From Pedobacter sp. HDW13 (GTDB lineage: Bacteria > Bacteroidota > Bacteroidia > Sphingobacteriales > Sphingobacteriaceae): a stretch of 64,000 bases of DNA. Positions 54,573 to 63,440 of the stretch are shown here, piece after piece. The notes under the pieces were generated by a model, which made no database searches, was not told the DNA's origin, and saw only the letters and a list, made by a program, of their open reading frames with translations. Position 1 is the first letter of the stretch. Every line of letters starts with the position of its first letter. The translations under genes and the position numbers were made by a program. The stretch lies in contig NZ_CP049868.1 of the NCBI RefSeq assembly GCF_011303555.1, positions 3,906,001-3,970,000 on the forward strand, given 5' to 3'.

Positions 54573-56537
54573 ATGCCAGCAGCCAAAAAAGTTACTGCAA
54601 AAAAAGCAGCTTTAACAAAAACCGACCACAAGAAAACGGTTTGGGTACACAGTTTATTTACCGATTACGACATTGATCTTTTTCTGGTTGGAAAGCATTT
54701 CAGGCTTTATGAAAAAATGGGATCGCACCTTGTCAGTGTTGATGGCATAGCCGGAACTTATTTTTCGGTATGGGCGCCCAATGCCATTAACGTAGCTGTG
54801 GTAGGTAATTTCAATGACTGGAACAATACTTCGCATGAATTAAACAAGCGATGGGATAAATCTGGTGTCTGGGAGGGTTTTATCCCTGGTATCGCCAAAG
54901 GCGAGGTTTACAAATATTTTGTAAAGGGTTTTGATGAATCCGAACATTTAAAGGGAGATCCCTACGCCCGTAGGTGGGAACACCCACCGCAAACGGCTTC
55001 CATTGTTTGGGATACCGATTACACGTGGAAAGATAAAACCTGGTTAAATAAAAGGGCCAAACTAAATACTTTAGATCAGCCAATATCCGTGTACGAAATA
55101 CATTTGGGCTCCTGGGAGCGAGATCCGGATAATCCAGAGCGTGTTTTAACCTGCCGGGAAGTAGCTGGCAGATTGGTGCCTTATGTTAAAGAAATGGGCT
55201 TTACCCATGTAGAGCTGATGCCGGTAATGGAATTTCCATTTTTTCCGAGCTGGGGTTATCAGATTACAGGTTATTTTGGGGCAAGCTCGCGCTATGGTTC
55301 GCCACAGGATTTAATGTACCTCATTGATGAGCTGCATAAAGCGAATATTGCTGTGATATTGGATTGGGTACCTTCTCATTTTCCGGGCGACAGGCACGGT
55401 TTATATGAGTTTGATGGTACGCATCTGTACGAGCATGCCGATATGCGAAAAGGTTTCCACCCTGACTGGAAATCGTATATTTTTAATTACGATAGAAACG
55501 AGGTACGCTCTTTCCTGATCAGCAATGCGATGTTCTGGTTAGATCAATATCATGCTGATGGTTTAAGGGTGGATGCTGTGGCATCTATGCTTTATTTTAA
55601 CTTTTCGAGAGAAGAGGGCGATGCTGCTACAAACGAGTATGGCGGAAGCGAAAACTTAGGTGCGATACAATTTTTACAGGATCTGAATGTGGCGGTTTAT
55701 GGTAACTTTGAAGGTGTACATACGATTGCCGAAGAAAGCAGCACTTACCCTGGAGTAACCCATCCGGTACATACCGGCGGACTTGGCTTTGGCATGAAAT
55801 GGATGATGGGCTGGATGAATGATACGTTAAAATACTTCAAGGTAGATACGTTAGGAAGAAAGCACCACCATAATCAGTTGAGCTTTAGCATGACTTATGC
55901 CTTTACCGAAAATTTTATGCTGCCTTTTTCGCACGATGAGGTGGTACACGGTAAATCGCCTATGTTGTATAAAATGCCGGGCGATGACTGGCAGAAATTT
56001 GCCAATTTAAGGGCGCTGTATGGTTATATGTTTACTCATCCGGGTGCGAAACTGCTTTTTATGGGCAACGAGTTTGGTCAAACCAATGAGTGGAATTTTA
56101 CCCAGTCGCTCGATTGGCATTTACTGCAATACGCCCCGCACAAAGGAATGCAGGAAACTGTTAAGGCCTTAAATTTCCTGTACAGAAAAGAACCCGCGCT
56201 ATATCATTTTAATTTTAGTTACGAAGGTTTTGAGTGGCTCGATGCAGATAATGCAAACGAATCGGTATTTGTGTATATGCGCAAGGGACCCAAAGCAAAA
56301 GATACACTGGTAATTGCCATAAACTTAACTCCTGTCGTTAGAGAACACTATCGGATTGGCGTACCATTTAAAACCAAATGGACCGAAATTTTTAATACCG
56401 ATGATATTGTTTACTACGGTAGTGGCATTAACAATAAGGGCGCAATTATACCTGGCACAGAAGGTTATCATAACCAAAAATATGCTATTGATGTAAACCT
56501 GCCTCCTTTAGCAGTAGTTGTTTTTAAAAGTAAATAA
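54573..56537 (+). CDS. glgB: 1,4-alpha-glucan branching enzyme GlgB
   Basis: The product has 654 residues from ATG 54573; the frame is open back to 54540 but that part lies in the hairpin. An N-terminal lysine/alanine-rich stretch is followed by a CBM48 domain (YFSVWAPNAINVAVVGNFNDWN), the GH13 barrel with Asp334 (DGLRVDAV), Glu387 (IAEESS) and SHDEVVHGK, and a C-terminal beta domain. It forms alpha-1,6 branches in glycogen. The length is between the short and long GlgB forms. Confidence 0.95.
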   Translation: MPAAKKVTAKKAALTKTDHKKTVWVHSLFTDYDIDLFLVGKHFRLYEKMGSHLVSVDGIAGTYFSVWAPNAINVAVVGNFNDWNNTSHELNKRWDKSGVWEGFIPGIAKGEVYKYFVKGFDESEHLKGDPYARRWEHPPQTASIVWDTDYTWKDKTWLNKRAKLNTLDQPISVYEIHLGSWERDPDNPERVLTCREVAGRLVPYVKEMGFTHVELMPVMEFPFFPSWGYQITGYFGASSRYGSPQDLMYLIDELHKANIAVILDWVPSHFPGDRHGLYEFDGTHLYEHADMRKGFHPDWKSYIFNYDRNEVRSFLISNAMFWLDQYHADGLRVDAVASMLYFNFSREEGDAATNEYGGSENLGAIQFLQDLNVAVYGNFEGVHTIAEESSTYPGVTHPVHTGGLGFGMKWMMGWMNDTLKYFKVDTLGRKHHHNQLSFSMTYAFTENFMLPFSHDEVVHGKSPMLYKMPGDDWQKFANLRALYGYMFTHPGAKLLFMGNEFGQTNEWNFTQSLDWHLLQYAPHKGMQETVKALNFLYRKEPALYHFNFSYEGFEWLDADNANESVFVYMRKGPKAKDTLVIAINLTPVVREHYRIGVPFKTKWTEIFNTDDIVYYGSGINNKGAIIPGTEGYHNQKYAIDVNLPPLAVVVFKSK

Positions 56538-56562
56538 AGGCAGTTTTATGCTTTGAATTGAA

Positions 56563-56635
56563 TTTATATTACGCCAAAACTGCATAATAAAACCTGGTTT
56601 TGGCGTGATATAGGTTTTTATATTGCGCCAAAACT
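56563..56635. repeat. Triple CGCCAAAAC repeat after glgB
   Basis: Two direct copies of a 19-base unit (56563-56581 and 56617-56635) differ at one position (TATTACGCC versus TATTGCGCC). An inverted copy, GTTTTGGCGT at 56597-56606, lies between. The first and inverted copies form a 10-bp stem that may terminate glgB. Confidence 0.6.
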
Positions 56636-56659
56636 TATTTAATTGACTACAAAATACCC

Positions 56660-56727
56660 TTAAATAAGAAAAGCCTCTCATTGCTGAAAGGCTTTCTTAA
56701 ACTCTGGAGTGGAAGCATCCAGAGCGG
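56660..56727 (-). ncRNA. Candidate small RNA, about 65-70 nt
   Basis: A minus-strand transcript from the promoter at 56731-56760 would start near 56725. It would contain a first hairpin (CTCTGG with CCAGAG, 56702-56724) and a terminal hairpin (TAAGAAAAGCCT at 56665-56676 on the plus strand with AGGCTTTCTTA at 56689-56699), followed by an A/T-rich end. There is no open frame of useful size. It sits between the 3' ends of glgB and the TonB receptor gene. No known RNA family is recognised. Confidence 0.5.
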
Positions 56728-56730
56728 CTG

Positions 56731-56760
56731 CAAAGGTACAATAATCTTGTGCACTTGCAA
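56731..56760 (-). promoter_or_regulatory. Consensus promoter of the candidate small RNA
   Basis: On the minus strand TTG (56758-56760) is exactly 19 bases from TACCTTTG (56731-56738), a full match to the Bacteroidota TTG-N19-TAnnTTTG promoter. It is just downstream of the receptor stop and directs transcription toward glgB's 3' end. Confidence 0.65.
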
Positions 56761-56784
56761 GTATTATTTTTTATTCTTTCATTT

Positions 56785-58974
56785 TTAGAGCTTTAACTTT
56801 ATCCCGGCATTAAAAGTTCTTCCCTCTGTGTGTGTCCAGATGTCATCGAAAGTGGGATTAAGGTGCGATCCGTTTACTACACTTTTATATTTGCTTTGCC
56901 TGGTATCGGTAAAGTTCTCTGCATTAACAAAAACCGAAATCTTGCCAAAAACCTTTTCGGCCATAAAGCCAAACTCCCAAAAAGCACTGGTTTGCTGGTT
57001 GTTGTAAAGGTATTGCCTATCGGTAAAATACCCTTCAAGTCCCATTTTAAAGTTTCTTTCCTTCTCGTAAAGCAGGGCAAGGTTTAATTTGTTTTTAGGT
57101 AATAACCTGATGGTTTGTATAACCGGGAGATAATTTGCTTTGGCAGAAGTAAAAGTATAACCAGCAAAAAGCTTAAAATATTCTTTGAAAATTATTTTTG
57201 CATTGGTTTCGAAACCTTTGCTTTGTACTGGCAGACTGGTGTTTTCGAAGTGAAAACTGCCAGCTACATCCTGGAGTAAAATAGTCGAATTGTTAATCCG
57301 GGTATAAAAAAACATCTGGTTCAGGCTAACCATCCAGTCGTCGCCTATATTGGTTTTATAATTAACATCGGCTGTACCACCGTAGCTCCGTTCGGCCTTT
57401 ACCTGGTTTAAGGGAAGCAAGTTTTGATATTGGAAGGTTTCGGTTTGTTCAGTAAACAAAGTGGGGGTTTTATAACCCAGTCCACCACCAATGCGCGAGC
57501 TCCACTTATCATTGAACTTATACAATGCTGAGATTCTTGGTAGAGCAAAAGCTTCTTTTTTATTGTAATTCGCATTAAAGTAATTTACAAAATCGATCCG
57601 CATGCCACTTTCAAGCTTAAATTTTTGGGTAATATCCCAGGTTTGCTGTGCGTAAAGCCCCGCCGTTTTTGTGGTGAAGTTTTTGGCAAGGCTTACAGCC
57701 TGGTTCTGCTCTGTAAAATCATCGTATACTAAGTTGGCCCCGAAAATTAAACTCTGGTTTTTGATATTCTTCAAATAACTGATATCGGTATAAGCATTGT
57801 AATTGATACCATCGAAACGGTAATCAGGGATGGCGATACCACGCTTAAAGTAATTGAAACTGGTTTTGATTTTTAAAAGATCCTTTTCGGTTGTTTTATA
57901 GCTAAAATCGAGCGTGGAAGTATTCCGGATACTGTTGTTGGTTTCAAAATAGCGGTGACTGGCATCGGCGTTATTGTTGACTACAAATATATCGCCACCA
58001 GTACGGTCGCTTTTGGTAAAAGCATTGCCGATTACCAAAGTTGCACGCTCGCTTGGGTAGAAAAACAGTTTAGGGTGAATGGTGAAATCTTTTGTTTTAG
58101 GCAGTTCGGTAAAATCATCATCATCTACATCGTAAGCTTTTTGAAAATTAGCCAACGCCAAAAGGCTATAACCGAATTTTTTATTGCGCTGCATACCAAA
58201 ACCACCAATATTGGTTTGGCCCACATTCGATTGGTTAACAATAAAGTTAAATTCTGCCTTTTCTTTTGGGGTTCTCGAAATAAAATTCACTACCCCCGCT
58301 ATTGCACCTGCTCCGTATAGAGTAGAAGAGGGGCCTTTAATAATTTCTACCTGACTTAAATCCAAAGGTGGAATTTCCAAAATACTTAATCCGCTGGCAA
58401 AATTGCCGAAACTGGCATAACCATCTTTCAGCAACTGGGTATAACGGCCGTCAAGTCCCTGAATCCTGATGCTGGCATTGGCGCTCGTTGCCGAAGTTTG
58501 CTGCACCGAAATACCAGTACTTTCGTGTAAGATCATCGAAACATTAGCAGGCCTCATATTGCTTTTCTCATCAATTTCTTCCAGTTCGATGGTTTCGACC
58601 CGGGTAGGGGTATTTTGAATGCTGCGACTGGTTCTTGTTGAAGAAACAATTACTTCTTCCAGTTCATCTTCGGATGCTGCTAAAAAGATTTCGAGCGGGC
58701 TTGTTTGTTTTAGCGGGAAGTTTAAGGTAATCCATTGTTCTTCATAACCTACATTTCTGACAATTAAAATCTGTTTGCCATTAGGGATGTTGCTTAAGCT
58801 GGCCGTTCCGTTTTCGGCTGTTTTGGCTATAATGCCGCTACCTTTTACAAGAATGGTAACGCCTTGCAGGGGCGAAGCGTTTTCTTTGTCTTTAACGGTT
58901 ACTTTAAAATTATCCTGTGCGTAGGCATTTGTTATACACAGCATAGTGCATAGCAGTATTATTATTTTTTGCAT
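56785..58974 (-). CDS. TonB-dependent receptor, probably metal-related
   Basis: The product has 729 residues. A signal peptide (to about 19, TNAYAQ) is followed by a CarboxypepD_reg-like domain (about 22-100), the plug (SSTRTSRSIQNTPTRVETIEL ... IKGPSSTLYGAGAIAGVVNF) and a barrel ending RTFNAGIKLKL. It is of the short, non-Sus type like copper, iron and siderophore receptors. The DUF6660-like gene 60 bases upstream on the same strand suggests a copper or other metal ligand. The ligand is inferred. Confidence 0.9.
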   Translation of the reverse strand: MQKIIILLCTMLCITNAYAQDNFKVTVKDKENASPLQGVTILVKGSGIIAKTAENGTASLSNIPNGKQILIVRNVGYEEQWITLNFPLKQTSPLEIFLAASEDELEEVIVSSTRTSRSIQNTPTRVETIELEEIDEKSNMRPANVSMILHESTGISVQQTSATSANASIRIQGLDGRYTQLLKDGYASFGNFASGLSILEIPPLDLSQVEIIKGPSSTLYGAGAIAGVVNFISRTPKEKAEFNFIVNQSNVGQTNIGGFGMQRNKKFGYSLLALANFQKAYDVDDDDFTELPKTKDFTIHPKLFFYPSERATLVIGNAFTKSDRTGGDIFVVNNNADASHRYFETNNSIRNTSTLDFSYKTTEKDLLKIKTSFNYFKRGIAIPDYRFDGINYNAYTDISYLKNIKNQSLIFGANLVYDDFTEQNQAVSLAKNFTTKTAGLYAQQTWDITQKFKLESGMRIDFVNYFNANYNKKEAFALPRISALYKFNDKWSSRIGGGLGYKTPTLFTEQTETFQYQNLLPLNQVKAERSYGGTADVNYKTNIGDDWMVSLNQMFFYTRINNSTILLQDVAGSFHFENTSLPVQSKGFETNAKIIFKEYFKLFAGYTFTSAKANYLPVIQTIRLLPKNKLNLALLYEKERNFKMGLEGYFTDRQYLYNNQQTSAFWEFGFMAEKVFGKISVFVNAENFTDTRQSKYKSVVNGSHLNPTFDDIWTHTEGRTFNAGIKLKL

Positions 58975-59034
58975 GTATTTTTTAATGGGTTATTGAATAA
59001 ACAGATTGTAAAGTTTACAATCGAGGGTTATCGG

Positions 59035-59373
59035 TTAGCCGATTACTATTTTATTCAATTTCGGCGGTTGCCAGATATTTTGGATGTATGCAGAAATAAA
59101 ACGGTTACTGTAATGAATTTTTTGTTTTACAGCTACTTCATACCCTAAGAAAACAAAATCTGAAAAAATGAGGCTGCTTATCGTTGGTTGCCCGCAGCAA
59201 TTGCAGGTACACATTGGCGAACAGTCGTCTTTGTGGGTACTGTTTGCTGGTTCGGTCGACTTTACAATGGCAATATTTAGTTGATTATCGCAAGTAAATT
59301 CCGGTACATCTTCGCAGGTAATGCAAGAGATGAGCAGAATGCTTAAACTTAAGAAGTAGGCTAATATTCTCAT
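59035..59373 (-). CDS. DUF6660-like cysteine-rich exported protein
   Basis: The product has 112 residues from the ATG at 59371-59373; the frame is open to 59385, but a TACATTTG promoter box at 59383-59390 overlaps that start. A signal or lipoprotein segment (ILAYFLSLSILLISCITC) is followed by a cluster of cysteines and histidine, CSPMCTCNCCGQ, and ends in IWQPPKLNK. Proteins of this pattern sit beside metal efflux and receptor genes in Bacteroidota, as I recall. It is probably in one operon with the receptor and may bind copper or zinc. Confidence 0.7.
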   Translation of the reverse strand: MRILAYFLSLSILLISCITCEDVPEFTCDNQLNIAIVKSTEPANSTHKDDCSPMCTCNCCGQPTISSLIFSDFVFLGYEVAVKQKIHYSNRFISAYIQNIWQPPKLNKIVIG

Positions 59374-59390
59374 TGTAGTTTGCAAATGTA

Positions 59391-59930
59391 CAAATCATGT
59401 TTTAGTTTTTGTGGTTTGTTGATGAAAGTCAATAAAACAGCGGTTTATAGTAAAAAGCACTACAGTATCCTGAATGAACCGGACCGTGATAAATCAACTA
59501 AGTTTAGTAACCGATTTTTTTTGCGCTAAAACCTCCGGATTGTTTACGCTTAACATTATAGTTTAAATAAGCTGGGTAGTTACTACCACGGACCGCACAA
59601 AATACCTATAAGTTACTCCTTCAGGATTTTCCTTACAGATGATTAAGTAGCGAGAGAATGGGTATTGTTATGGATAAACTGTATAACCCTCTGAGCGTTT
59701 TAGCGCCAGATATTTTTAAAGACGTATGAGTTAACTTACATTCTTATGGATATATGTCAAATTGTGCCCGAAAAGTAAAAATTAAGCTTAGTTGTTGATT
59801 TTAATCAGTAAATCCGACGCTCCAATGTAGTTTATTTTTGTCGTTTAGTTTAATTCGCTATAATTAGAGGTCTAAAGTCTATTCCAGTAATTATATGCTC
59901 GAAACACGCAAAGTATTTTTGATAAATAAC
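59391..59930. other. 540-base intergenic region before the Crp regulator
   Basis: No supported gene. TATTTTTG at 59833-59840 resembles the -7 box but lacks a matching TTG. An ATG at 59895 in frame with the Crp start offers a longer N-terminus. Confidence 0.4.
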
Positions 59931-60505
59931 ATGTTAAATTACCTCAGCAATTTAAATCCGGTAACCCGGGTTTTATTCAGGAAGTGAAAAAGCATGCTGA
60001 ACCAATTTTGATCAAAAAGAATAAATATATCCTGTCGCCAATTGATAATAATGATTATGTGTTTTTTGTAGCCTCTGGGTTGGTTAGGGGATTTGTTAAA
60101 GATGAAGGTAAAGAAATTACTACCTGGGTAAGCTTGGGGAATGAGTTTATTGGTGCTATTCAGCATCCTGATGAGCAGAATCAACAACCTTCTATTGAGT
60201 ACCTGCAGGCATTAGAAAAAACAGAGGTTGTAGCCATGTCAAATGCTTTTATCAATAAGTTATACGAAAGCCATATCGAAACCAATATTATTGGCAGAAA
60301 GATTCTGGCCCTTCAGTATTATGCAGCTTCCGAACGTGCAATATTAGCGCGTATCCCTTCAGCAGAGCGGCGTTATGAAAAATTTCTGGAACTAAACGTT
60401 TTCGAGATTAACAAAGTTCCCCTACGCTGTGTGGCTAGCTACCTGGGTATGCGTTTAGAAACGTTGAGCCGTATACGCAGCAGACTAGTTAAAGAACTGG
60501 TTTAA
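59931..60505 (+). pseudogene. Crp/Fnr-family regulator with a one-base frameshift near 59964-59969
   Basis: ATG 59931 opens MLNYLSNLNPVT, then the frame ends at 59980. The rest, from GTG 59984 in another frame, reads EVKKHAEPILIKKNKYIL and a full cNMP-binding domain with a C-terminal helix-turn-helix (VASYLGMRLETLSRIRSRLVKEL). Adding one base to ACCCGGG (59963-59969) gives NPVTPGFIQEVKKH and about 191 residues, the family length. A missing base in the assembly is likely. It resembles the first half of the fusion regulator at 30591. Confidence 0.8.
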
Positions 60506-60877
60506 GTTTTTAACTACCTGTTTCCTGTTAATTCATAATAAGTTACGGTATTTTATTGTGTTTGATACTTTATGTTTACATAGCATTATACACATTTTAC
60601 AAATTGCTGTACAAGATAGTATCAAGGGGTGAATGTATAAGAATTCTGGCTATATTTGGGTAAGTAAAAATTAAATCAACGGGACGATTTAGATTACACT
60701 CATAAGCCTCTCTTTTAAGAGAGGCTTATTTTGTTTCAGCTGGTCCCGAATTTCTATTGTGCCTAGGCGATTAATATTTACATTGATTTCGGGAAGGACT
60801 CATGACTTCTTTCCATAATATCATTAAATTGCCCTTGTTTAGTTTTAGTACTGAGCATTATCCGATAAACGCCCGTC
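60506..60877. other. Intergenic region with a 13-bp hairpin
   Basis: ATAAGCCTCTCTT (60702-60714) and AAGAGAGGCTTAT (60717-60729) form a perfect stem with a 2-base loop and a TTTTG tail. A TATATTTG box lies at 60651-60658 with no clear TTG, so a short RNA of about 70 bases could end at this hairpin. No gene is otherwise seen. Confidence 0.45.
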
Positions 60878-61831
60878 ATGAAAATATTAGATCAGTTACT
60901 CCCTGCTAGTCCCATTAAGCAAAAATGGGCTGCAATAGCTTATACCGTTATCATTGCCGCTATATTAACGCTGGTAGGTATTTATGGCATTGGTGTATAC
61001 GGGATCGCATTATTTATATTTACCCCGGTTTTTATCGGAGGGGGAGCCACCTTACTTTATGGCCGAAAGAATGAAATAAGCCAGAAACAGGCAGTTAAGC
61101 TTGGTTTTACTACCCTGGCTATTTTTACTGCTGTGCTACTGGTATTTGCCATTGAGGGCATTATCTGTATTTTTATGGCAGCTCCATTTGCTTTGCTGCT
61201 TACCTGGCTAGGTAGTAAACTTGCCCATTCAATGGTAGAAAAGAAAGCCGGCAATGCTCCAACTGTTATGGCATTGTACATTTTAATGATCCCCGCCACT
61301 GCGTTTATAGAAAAACGAAACGCACCCGAACTTACCGCTGTAGTAACTACGATAGAAATAAATTCCAGTCCAGAAAAAGTTTGGGAAAATGTAATTGCTT
61401 TTCCACAGCTTAAAGCGCCTAAAGAGTTTCTCTTTAAAACAGGCATTGCCTATCCCATTAATGCCCGGATAGATGGTGCCGGGGTTGGTGCAGTGCGACA
61501 TTGTAATTTTACTACTGGTAGTTTTGTAGAGCCTGTAACTGTTTGGGATAAACCAAAGCTTTTAAAGTTCGATGTGCTGGAACAGCCTGCGCCAATGAAA
61601 GAAATCAGTTTTTGGGATATTGATGCTCCCCATCTGCACGATTATTTCGTATCTAAATGTGGCCAATTTAAGTTAACTGCACTGCCGAATGGTAGAACAC
61701 TTTTGGCTGGTACAACCTGGTATTATCATAACATTAAGCCGGTTTTTTACTGGCAGCTCTGGAGCAATTACATTATTCATAAAATACACACCAGGGTTTT
61801 GATGCATATTAAAGAAAATTCAGAAAAATAA
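60878..61831 (+). CDS. Membrane protein with C-terminal SRPBCC (START-like) domain
   Basis: The product has 317 residues. Four membrane helices (about 18-38, 42-62, 72-95, 96-112) are followed by one more hydrophobic stretch (130-148) and a soluble SRPBCC-like domain (about 155-310) with TTIEINSSPEKVWENVIAFPQL and FKLTALPNGRTLLAGTTWY. Such domains bind hydrophobic ligands. The role is unknown. Single gene, convergent with the nucleotidase. Confidence 0.8.
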   Translation: MKILDQLLPASPIKQKWAAIAYTVIIAAILTLVGIYGIGVYGIALFIFTPVFIGGGATLLYGRKNEISQKQAVKLGFTTLAIFTAVLLVFAIEGIICIFMAAPFALLLTWLGSKLAHSMVEKKAGNAPTVMALYILMIPATAFIEKRNAPELTAVVTTIEINSSPEKVWENVIAFPQLKAPKEFLFKTGIAYPINARIDGAGVGAVRHCNFTTGSFVEPVTVWDKPKLLKFDVLEQPAPMKEISFWDIDAPHLHDYFVSKCGQFKLTALPNGRTLLAGTTWYYHNIKPVFYWQLWSNYIIHKIHTRVLMHIKENSEK

Positions 61832-61920
61832 CCACACTAGTTGCTTGCTTCATTTCTTTTGAGAATTATCAAAGAAAAAAGTATTTCTTCATGAAATCTT
61901 AATCTTTCTGCCGTAATATT

Positions 61921-62013
61921 GTAAGCATAAGGGGTGAGAGCCTTATATCAACTTCATAAGTTGAGAGCGTTAATTTAGATAGGGGATGTAGCCAGTGGTT
62001 ACATCCTTTTTTG
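61921..62013 (+). terminator. Terminator with upstream hairpin between convergent genes
   Basis: GGATGTAGCC (61984-61993) pairs with GGTTACATCC (61997-62006) with one G/T pair, then TTTTTT. A smaller stem (ATCAACTT with AAGTTGA) lies just before it at about 61948-61963. A TAATATTG box near 61912 could start an independent short RNA, but the simplest reading is the end of the START-domain gene. Confidence 0.6.
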
Positions 62014-62028
62014 TTATGGTTTAGATCT

Positions 62029-62589
62029 TTACGCAATCGCAAGGCTTTCTAATTGCTCTTCTTCCAGTTTTTTTAATAGCCCGGGTACTTCGTTCCAATG
62101 GTTTATCCGTTGGTGGTGATCTTTCTCTACATTGTGAAATGCAGTAAACATAAGTGGTTTCCCTTTGCAGAAATCGAGGTTTTTGCAATGATCGTCTATT
62201 AAATAATCGGTGTCGATAATGCTTTTATCACCACAAAAGATAATGTTTCTCCAGCTAATAAAAGGGAAGTGTTCGGCGAGCCATTCGCGTTTTTCAAACA
62301 ACGATAAAGGGAATTCCATTGCGGCCGAAACGATATACACTTCATAATCTTCCATTAGTTTTTTTACAGTTTCAACGGCGCCATCCATCAGGGGCAGGTT
62401 TCTGAAAAAGCCCGCTTTATTGCAAATTTGCATTACCGTTTCCCTGTCGGGGAAAAGTTCTTCTTCCGATTTACCTTTTATATCATCCCTGGTAAGTACA
62501 ATACCAGTTTGTGCCGCATACGATTGTAATATGTGGTCTTCTATATCGGCGAGTACGCCATCCATATCAATGCCTATTGTTCTTTTCAT
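62029..62589 (-). CDS. 5'(3')-deoxyribonucleotidase-like HAD phosphatase
   Basis: The product has 186 residues. The HAD nucleophile motif DMDGVLADIEDH, motif II/III (VSAAMEFP, GDKSIIDTDYLIDDH) and size match the NT5C family, which dephosphorylates deoxynucleoside monophosphates. It is divergent from a DeoR-family regulator; they share a 96-base control region, so the regulator may control it. Confidence 0.85.
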   Translation of the reverse strand: MKRTIGIDMDGVLADIEDHILQSYAAQTGIVLTRDDIKGKSEEELFPDRETVMQICNKAGFFRNLPLMDGAVETVKKLMEDYEVYIVSAAMEFPLSLFEKREWLAEHFPFISWRNIIFCGDKSIIDTDYLIDDHCKNLDFCKGKPLMFTAFHNVEKDHHQRINHWNEVPGLLKKLEEEQLESLAIA

Positions 62590-62599
62590 GGTTTGCTAT

Positions 62600-62685
62600 A
62601 TTTTGCAACAAAAATATTAAATATTGCAATATATTGCAAATTTGTTTCGCTTTGAAATTTTATATTTGCAGTATATTGCAGTAAT
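62600..62685. promoter_or_regulatory. Divergent control region with ATATTGCA repeats
   Basis: ATATTGCA occurs at 62621-62628, 62631-62638 and 62673-62680, with TATTTTGCA near 62598 and TATTTGCA at 62663-62670. For the nucleotidase, minus-strand TATTTTTG (62609-62616) lies 20 bases from TTG (62637-62639). For the regulator, TATATTTG (62661-62668) lies 18 bases before the ATG. The repeats overlap both promoters, so they are probable operators for the DeoR protein. Confidence 0.55.
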
Positions 62686-63435
62686 ATGGTAAAAGAAGAA
62701 CGCTTACAGATTATTATCGATACGCTTGAAAAAGACAATAAAGTACGCCTGGATCAGCTGAGTAGTTTGCTCAAGGTATCAGAAGATACAGTAAGGCGCG
62801 ACATTAAAGAACTCGATACACAAGGTTTGCTCAGGGCGGTGCGGGGAGGGGCAATTGCACGCTCGCCTATTCCGCAGCATTACAGAGAAAGGGAAAAGTA
62901 CAATCAACAGCACAAGCAAATCATTGCAGCCAAAGCTTTACAATTTTTAAAAGATGGTCAGGTAGTTTTTTTTGATGGTGGTACCTCAGTTGTAGCGCTG
63001 GCAGCCGCTTTGCCAAAAGATTTAAAAATTACCATTATTACCAATAGTTTTCCGGTGGCCAATATTTTAGAAGATCACCCCTGTGCCGAAGTAATATTTG
63101 CGGGAGGAAAATTGCATAAAACTGCATTTACGACTATGGGGCAGGAAACCATCGATACCTTCAGGAAAATACGTGCTGATATTTGCATGCTCGGAATTTG
63201 CAGTTTACACCATAGCATGGGGATTACCTCTATCATATATGAAGATGCACAGCTAAACAATACCATGATTAACCAGGCGCAGAAAACCATTGCACTTTCG
63301 GCCCTCGAAAAGATTAATACCGTAGAGCCTTATTATGTATGCCCTGTTACCGATGTTGATGTAATTATAACTGAAACCGAGCCAGCTAATGCTGCTTTGG
63401 ATGCCTACAGGCATTTGGGGATTGAGGTGGTGTAG
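62686..63435 (+). CDS. DeoR/GlpR-family transcriptional regulator
   Basis: The product has 249 residues. The N-terminal DeoR helix-turn-helix (RLDQLSSLLKVSEDTVRRDIKEL) and the C-terminal DeoRC sensor domain (VFFDGGTSVVALAAALP, ITNSFPVANIL, GITSIIYEDAQLNNTMINQAQ) are visible. Such proteins repress sugar or nucleoside genes and are released by a phosphorylated sugar. It probably controls itself and the divergent nucleotidase through the ATATTGCA sites. Confidence 0.9.
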   Translation: MVKEERLQIIIDTLEKDNKVRLDQLSSLLKVSEDTVRRDIKELDTQGLLRAVRGGAIARSPIPQHYREREKYNQQHKQIIAAKALQFLKDGQVVFFDGGTSVVALAAALPKDLKITIITNSFPVANILEDHPCAEVIFAGGKLHKTAFTTMGQETIDTFRKIRADICMLGICSLHHSMGITSIIYEDAQLNNTMINQAQKTIALSALEKINTVEPYYVCPVTDVDVIITETEPANAALDAYRHLGIEVV

Positions 63436-63440
63436 TTAGT

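Noticed and set aside
56690..56730. tRNA gene
   Set aside because: Only two short hairpins are present and no cloverleaf, TTC loop or acceptor stem can be drawn.
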